Shown in pieces: positions 59,808 to 64,000 of a stretch of 64,000 nt of DNA (positions are counted from its first letter, which is position 1; the number at the start of each line of letters is the position of its first letter). This DNA is from Pseudomonas ovata (lineage in GTDB: Bacteria > Pseudomonadota > Gammaproteobacteria > Pseudomonadales > Pseudomonadaceae), in assembly GCF_003131185.1 (NCBI RefSeq), contig NZ_QFFU01000002.1, positions 372,001-436,000 of the forward strand, written 5' to 3'. Position numbers and translations under genes: made by a program. The notes beneath the pieces were generated by a model, which had not been told where the DNA came from, made no database searches, and saw only the letters and a program-made list of their open reading frames with translations.

Positions 59808-60299
59808 TCAGCCCTTGATCAGGCGTGTATCGAGACCGAAGCGCTCTTGGCTGATCAAGCGATACTTGCCTTCGGCGAGTTCGCAACTGACCAGCAGGTT
59901 CCAGGAGTGGCGGGTGACGGCAGAAGGAATCAACACGAAGGGGTGTTCAGCCAGCAAGGCATCGGCAAACCTCTGTTGGTTGGGCGAGGCGGATGCGCTC
60001 GACAGCCACACCGGGTTGGGCACGTCCTCGGACTGCACGACCTTGATCAGGCTCGGCTCGATTACCTCGAAGCAGGTGAGCACATGGGCCACGGTGTCCA
60101 GCGCATCGAAGCCGGCATGCACCGCCACCTCCAGAATGGCGGTCGAAGGATCAGCCGACGCGTAGACGACATTGCGCCCCGCCGGGTTCCAGCGGCCGCC
60201 GAGCTTGTGGGCACCGATGCCGCTGTCCCAGGAATCCTTGTACACCTCGCGGTCCAGGCGCCAGGCGTACCAGGCGCCGGACCAGGGCAATGGATTCAC
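59808..60299 (-). CDS. res: RES-domain toxin (NAD+-degrading)
   Basis: A 163-residue toxin of the RES family, which degrades NAD+ (as shown for the P. putida module). I chose the GTG at 60299, which overlaps the antitoxin stop (GTGA). The NAD-binding and catalytic set Arg14, Arg36, Tyr46 and Glu57 is visible in YAWRLD, LGGRWNPAGRNVVYAS and AILEVAVH. A short C-terminal part with LLVSCELAEGKYRL-like strands follows. It is preceded by the Xre-type antitoxin, as usual for the module. The long in-frame extension upstream is not needed. Confidence 0.9.
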   Translation of the reverse strand: MNPLPWSGAWYAWRLDREVYKDSWDSGIGAHKLGGRWNPAGRNVVYASADPSTAILEVAVHAGFDALDTVAHVLTCFEVIEPSLIKVVQSEDVPNPVWLSSASASPNQQRFADALLAEHPFVLIPSAVTRHSWNLLVSCELAEGKYRLISQERFGLDTRLIKG

Positions 60300-60754
60300 T
60301 GGTAAACCCCGTACTCGATGCGTTCCAGGTAATCCTCGACGGCCTGGAATCCTACGGGATTGTCGATGACGTCCAGCGGCACATTGCCGTCCAGGTACTT
60401 GCAGGGACGTCCCAGCCATTCCTCGGCCAGCTTCTGATCGCCAAACACATTGATGGCATGCTCCAGCACCTTGGCGTACTGGAAAGCGACGGCGCTTTGC
60501 TGGGAGTTGAGATGAGCCGGTTGCTCACGACTGCCCTGTCGCTGGAGCGTCCTGACGGACTTGCCCACGATACGGCTCATGATCTTCCGGTTGGAATACA
60601 GATCGGAAAGCGACAGCATGTCCAGCACGTCCTTGAGCTCGAAACCCTTGGCGGTCAGCCGGTAGACCATCATCGGGCTGAGCTGGCCCGCATCGATGCG
60701 TAACAAGTACTCTGTGGGCGTGCGTTCAGAGGTACGGGCTTGTGCGGTAATCAT
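60296..60754 (-). CDS. xre: Xre/MbcA/ParS-type antitoxin (DUF2384)
   Basis: A 152-residue antitoxin. The N-terminal HTH-like part is ELKDVLDMLSLSDLYSNRKIMSRIVGKSVRTLQRQ, and the C-terminal DUF2384 / antitoxin-toxin-binding domain is FGDQKLAEEWLGRPCKYLDGNVPLDVIDNPVGFQAVEDYLERIEYGVY. It binds the RES toxin at its active site and should repress the operon. The ATG at 60754 has GGGAGA upstream; the longer frame would read through tRNA-Gln and is excluded. Confidence 0.9.
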   Translation of the reverse strand: MITAQARTSERTPTEYLLRIDAGQLSPMMVYRLTAKGFELKDVLDMLSLSDLYSNRKIMSRIVGKSVRTLQRQGSREQPAHLNSQQSAVAFQYAKVLEHAINVFGDQKLAEEWLGRPCKYLDGNVPLDVIDNPVGFQAVEDYLERIEYGVYQ

Positions 60755-60962
60755 GGGGACATCTCCCTGTGCGACATATGGCGCGAGTGTAGCGCCATTT
60801 GACGCGTCGCGCACACTGCATTGAACAGAGCGTGTCATCCACACCCATGAGTTGGCGCAAAACAGCCGTGAGCCCAGGTAAAAATCAGGAAACGCAAAAA
60901 ATCCGGCCCGCCTGGTGATCAGCGACTGGATAAGTGAGGGATTTACAGAAGAAAGGTAGAAA

Positions 60963-61037
60963 TGGCAGGGGCGGCTGGATTCGAACCAACGCATGGCAGG
61001 ATCAAAACCTGCTGCCTTACCGCTTGGCGACGCCCCT
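60963..61037 (-). tRNA. tRNA-Gln(UUG)
   Basis: A complete 75-base cloverleaf on the minus strand. The acceptor stem AGGGGCG (5' end at 61037) pairs with CGCCCCT, followed by discriminator G and encoded CCA. The anticodon loop reads TTTTGAT with anticodon TTG, and GGTTCGAATCC is the T arm. It lies 208 bases upstream of the RES-Xre operon on the same strand. I see no direct repeat of its 3' end that would mark an integrated element. Confidence 0.95.
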
Positions 61038-61425
61038 GTATTGCAGTGAGTGGCTGGCACTCGTTTGAACATTCCCGCAAGCGCTGTTGCTGCACTGCGC
61101 TGGAATGGCCGGCAATTTAACAACTTTTCTTACATCTGTGAAGCCCTTATGTCATAAAAAATTACTTTTAAAACAGCTGGTTACTGATTGATCAGAATCA
61201 GGCTGCAGTCACTGGGCATTTCAGGCTGAAAAGCCTGGCCAACCATGAGGCCGGTTCATGGCGTAAACGGATCGCCGCCCGGACGCTTCTGCTGGCGACA
61301 GTGACGGTATGGCCCCTCACGCAAATACCCCGAACCCTGCCTGTCGGGTGAAGTCGGAATCCTCATGTGGATGCACGCGAATATAGGCGTGTGTCCGGTT
61401 TTTCCTACTTGGCCTGGCAGATTCC
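61038..61425. other. Gene-free region between tRNA-Gln and the GH15 gene
   Basis: No protein gene, known RNA or strong repeat was found in these 388 bases. The left part (61120-61180) is AT-rich (TTACATCTG, CATAAAAAATTACTTTTAAAAC) and may hold the tRNA promoter on the minus strand or the GH15 promoter on the plus strand. A short AGGCTGAAAAGCCTGG hairpin near 61224 is the only structure noticed. Confidence 0.5.
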
Positions 61426-63252
61426 ATGAACTCAACGTTTCCTCTCGGTGAACGGCAAGGCATGCCGCAACGCGACGCCGATGGCTATCTGGCTCTGGAG
61501 GACTATGCCGCCCTGGGCGATGGTCGCTCGGTGGCATTGGTGGGCAAGGATGGCTCCGTCGACTGGTGGTGCGTGCCGCACATGGATTCACCGCCGTTGT
61601 TCGATCGCTTGCTGGACCCGGTATCCGGCGGATTTTTTCTGATCACACCGGAAGGCGCCTACAGCGTAGAGCGTCGCTACCTGCCGGACAGCAACGTGGT
61701 GGAAACGCTGTTTTTGACCGCAACGGGCCAGGCGCGCCTGACCGAGTCGCTCAACAGTGGGCCGGCCGGTCGCCTGCCGTGGGCTGAACTGGGCCGGCGC
61801 CTGGAAGGTATCGAGGGTCATGTCGACTTTCAGGTGCGCATCAGCTTCGGCACCCAGGCCGACAAGGTCAGCCCGTATATCACGCCGACCGGCAACGGCA
61901 ATGTGTTTCATGCCGGGCGGGTACTGGGCATGTTTCTACACAGTGACAGCCTGCACGTTGAAGAAAACAACGACTTGGGCATCAAGGCCCGGTTGAGCCT
62001 GCATCAAGGCCAGAAAGAAGTGGTGGCCATTGTGGCCGGACGCGATGAGCCGCTGGTGGTGCCGCCGCTGGAACTGATCGATGCGCGCATTGATGGCTCT
62101 GACCGCGAGTGGCGCCTGTGGAGCGAGGGTCTCACCTATGAAGGCGAGTACAAGGCACTGGTGACCCGCAGCGCGCTGGCGCTCAAGCTGCTGCTGTCCT
62201 CGCCCAGCGGGTCGATCATGGCGGCGGCCACCACCTCGTTGCCCGAGCGCATCGGCGGTGACAAGAACTATGACTACCGCTTTGCCTGGATCCGTGATGC
62301 CGGCTACACCATCGAGGCTTTTCTCAGCATTGGCGCGCAGCCGGAGTCCAAGGCGGCTTTTACCTGGCTTCTGAAGCGTCTGGCCGAACACGGCCCACAT
62401 GTGTGCTATACGCTGTGCGGCGACCTGGCCCAACGTGCAAGCGTGCTGGATCTGCCCGGTTACAAGCATTCGCCGCCGCGCGTGGGCAACGACGCGACCG
62501 ACCAGACCCAGCACGGGGTGTACGGCGATATCTTCGAGACCGCCAAGTGCTTTATCGATACCGGCAATATCCTCGATGCCACCAGTGCCACGACCTTGTC
62601 AACCCTGGCCGATCAATGCGCGGACCAATGGCGCCGCAAGGATGCCGGTATCTGGGAACTGCCCGAACAACAGCACTACAGCATGTCGAAAATCAGTTGC
62701 TGGCAAGCCCTGAGCCGTGCAGTAGAGCTGGCCCGGGACGGTCATCTGCCCACGACCTGTTGTGAGCGCTGGGACCGCGAGCGCCAGCGCATCGAGACCT
62801 GGATCGAAACCCATTGCTGGAGCGAAGAGCGTCAGGCCTACCTGTTCTATCCAGGCAGTGACCGTCTGGACGCTTCACTGGCGCTGGCCGTGCGCTTCGG
62901 CTATCCACACGCCGAACGCTTGCAAAGCACGCTGGACGCCATCGACCGAGAGCTGGGCTGCGGCGCCTTCCATTACCGCTACACCGATGTCGAGCACGAA
63001 GAAGGCTGTTTCCTGGCCTGCAGTTTCTGGATGGTCGAGGCCATTGCGCTGCTGGGTGATCGCGGACGGGCGGCCAGGGTGTTCGAGGCCACCGTACAGG
63101 GGCTGGAGCGCGGCGTGGGTATCTATTCGGAAATGGTTGACCCGCACACCGGCAGCTACCTGGGCAACCTGCCTCAGGGCCTGACGCACCTGGCTTTGCT
63201 GGGCGCGGCGCGAGCGCTGTCTGGCTCCAATCACCGCCGACGGCCTGCATGA
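61426..63252 (+). CDS. Glycoside hydrolase family 15 protein (glucoamylase/trehalase-like)
   Basis: A 608-residue cytoplasmic enzyme, with no signal. The N-terminal beta-sandwich starts with LEDYAALGDGRSVALVGKDGSVDWWCVPHMDSPPLFDRLLDPVSGGFF, typical of bacterial GH15. The alpha/alpha-toroid catalytic domain contains NYDYRFAWIRDAGYTIEAFLSIG, VYGDIFETA, and the general acid region in DAGIWELPEQQHYSMSKISCWQALSRAVEL. The catalytic base Glu is in EEGCFLACSFWMVEAIALLG. Members hydrolyse alpha-glucans or trehalose. A second ATG twelve codons later is also possible. It probably stands alone; a hairpin follows at 63261. Confidence 0.92.
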   Translation: MNSTFPLGERQGMPQRDADGYLALEDYAALGDGRSVALVGKDGSVDWWCVPHMDSPPLFDRLLDPVSGGFFLITPEGAYSVERRYLPDSNVVETLFLTATGQARLTESLNSGPAGRLPWAELGRRLEGIEGHVDFQVRISFGTQADKVSPYITPTGNGNVFHAGRVLGMFLHSDSLHVEENNDLGIKARLSLHQGQKEVVAIVAGRDEPLVVPPLELIDARIDGSDREWRLWSEGLTYEGEYKALVTRSALALKLLLSSPSGSIMAAATTSLPERIGGDKNYDYRFAWIRDAGYTIEAFLSIGAQPESKAAFTWLLKRLAEHGPHVCYTLCGDLAQRASVLDLPGYKHSPPRVGNDATDQTQHGVYGDIFETAKCFIDTGNILDATSATTLSTLADQCADQWRRKDAGIWELPEQQHYSMSKISCWQALSRAVELARDGHLPTTCCERWDRERQRIETWIETHCWSEERQAYLFYPGSDRLDASLALAVRFGYPHAERLQSTLDAIDRELGCGAFHYRYTDVEHEEGCFLACSFWMVEAIALLGDRGRAARVFEATVQGLERGVGIYSEMVDPHTGSYLGNLPQGLTHLALLGAARALSGSNHRRRPA

Positions 63253-63260
63253 AAAAGCCA

Positions 63261-63293
63261 GTGACGTAAGGCTGTCATTGCCCCTTGCGTCAC
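63261..63293. terminator. Hairpin between GH15 and the oxidoreductase
   Basis: GTGACGTAAGG pairs with CCTTGCGTCAC (one G-T wobble) around eleven bases between convergent genes. There is no T-tract on the plus strand. It is a possible bidirectional terminator. Confidence 0.4.
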
Positions 63294-63320
63294 CGGCCCC
63301 GTTTATAGACCGCTTGTTTT

Positions 63321-64000
63321 TTACTCCGTAGGCGATTCGGTATCGATATACCCAGGCACTTCGGCCAGTTCAAACTGGCGCTGCTGGTGCCGGTCGGTGC
63401 CGCGTCGGGCTGGCAGTTTTTCCAGCACCTGGGGCTGTCCGGTTTCCAGTGCACGCTCGATGGCTGCAACTACACGCACATCGCGCCAGCCTTCCTGACC
63501 ATCGGCCTCGGGCATCTCGTTATTGAGAATGCAGTCGGAGAAATACGCTGTCTCACCGGCAAACTGATCCACCACCGGTTGCAGATGCTCACGGGTGTTA
63601 TCGCCGATACGTGCCCGGTAACCGATGCTCACGCCCTCCCCGTAGCCAAAGCACGGCGAGGCCTCGACCTCGCCCTTGCTGCCGATCAACTGGAAACGCT
63701 CACTGTCCGGCAGGCTGTAGCTGACCGTGAAATGCGCCAGCCGCTCGCCCGGAAAGCGCAAGGCCACCGTCACCGTATCCCAGGTGCTGATGTCCCGGCC
63801 CGGCGTTTTGGTGCCAAAGGCGCTGACTTCGATGGGTTCGTCGGCAAACAGCTGGCGCACCATATTCAGCGGGTAAGGCCCCATGTCGGGTACAGGGCCG
63901 GCACCAAAACCATGCTGCGCCCGATGATTGCTGGTTTTCACTGTCTGGGTGAAGGTCGAGGTAAACAGGCGCGGCTCGCCAAAGTCGCCCGCCCGCACCC
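63321..64000 (-). CDS. Gfo/Idh/MocA-family oxidoreductase, 5'-truncated
   Basis: The C-terminal 226 codons of a sugar or inositol-type NAD(P) oxidoreductase; the N-terminal Rossmann domain lies beyond the right edge, and the GTG at 63998 is not the real start. The visible alpha/beta substrate domain has GAGPVPDMGPYPLNMVRQLFADEPIEV, STWDTVTVALRFPGERLAHFTVSYSLPDSERFQLIGSKGEVEASPCF and the closing YFSDCILNNEMPEADGQEGWRDVRVVAAIERALETGQPQ helix. This is characteristic. The substrate cannot be predicted. It is convergent with the GH15 gene. Confidence 0.88.
   Translation of the reverse strand, partial: VRAGDFGEPRLFTSTFTQTVKTSNHRAQHGFGAGPVPDMGPYPLNMVRQLFADEPIEVSAFGTKTPGRDISTWDTVTVALRFPGERLAHFTVSYSLPDSERFQLIGSKGEVEASPCFGYGEGVSIGYRARIGDNTREHLQPVVDQFAGETAYFSDCILNNEMPEADGQEGWRDVRVVAAIERALETGQPQVLEKLPARRGTDRHQQRQFELAEVPGYIDTESPTE

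Noticed and set aside
60963..61037. tRNA-Gln as attachment site of an integrated element
   Set aside because: No integrase lies beside it and no repeat of its 3' end was seen within the window.
60755..61123. N-terminal extension of the Xre antitoxin by 123 codons
   Set aside because: It would translate through tRNA-Gln; the ATG at 60754 has a proper ribosome site and family-typical length.
1..64000. CRISPR arrays, IS elements or prophage modules
   Set aside because: No regularly spaced repeats, transposase or phage structural genes were found on either strand.

Overview
The window reads as chromosomal DNA of a Pseudomonas, most like the P. putida / P. fluorescens branch. The support is a MexEF-OprN efflux operon, an MvaT-type silencer, the order gor-galU-ugd, neighbouring ahpC and ahpF, pseudomonad REP/REPIN elements, a RES-Xre module and a high-GC, densely packed layout. 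I saw no IS element, prophage or CRISPR array. The only mobility-type gene is a lone Cre-like tyrosine recombinase paired with a KfrA-like protein.

1-23 kb is accessory in character. The left edge holds an epimerase and a FabH-fold ketosynthase, an OleA/OleD-like pair. From 2.1 to 22.4 kb lies a block of envelope genes: LprI/lysozyme-inhibitor-like secreted proteins, the six-gene magA-F operon around a bacterial alpha-2-macroglobulin, three lipoproteins of unknown function, a NarL-type response regulator with a membrane hybrid histidine kinase, an Imm11-type protein and a fused DppB-DppC permease. A 20-bp imperfect palindrome (type AATAGYACAC/GTGTRCTATT) occurs four times, each in an intergenic region of this block and each 55-90 bp before a start codon. 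I propose that these are operators of the embedded response regulator and that the block is one envelope-defence regulon. A HigBA-type toxin-antitoxin pair follows.

23-34 kb carries an amidohydrolase / GlcG-like pair with a convergent LysR regulator, then mexEF-oprN with a recognisable MexT box, a REPIN, a TPR protein and a TTG-started MvaT/MvaU-family gene. 34-46.4 kb is mostly stress and core metabolism: gloA, ahpF, ahpC, the recombinase/KfrA divergent pair, a PAS hybrid kinase, gor, galU and ugd.

46.4-54 kb holds small lipoproteins, a DUF1883 protein, alkB, an alpha/beta hydrolase, a 28-residue membrane peptide gene, a DUF1185 protein divergent from a MocR regulator, a YfcE-type phosphoesterase and a diguanylate cyclase. 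54-60 kb is a catabolic unit: aryl-aldehyde dehydrogenase, aryl-alcohol dehydrogenase, an outer-membrane channel and a sigma-54 activator, with a -24/-12 promoter in front. 59.8-64 kb has RES-Xre, tRNA-Gln(UUG), a GH15 glucoamylase-like enzyme and a truncated Gfo/Idh/MocA oxidoreductase at the right edge.
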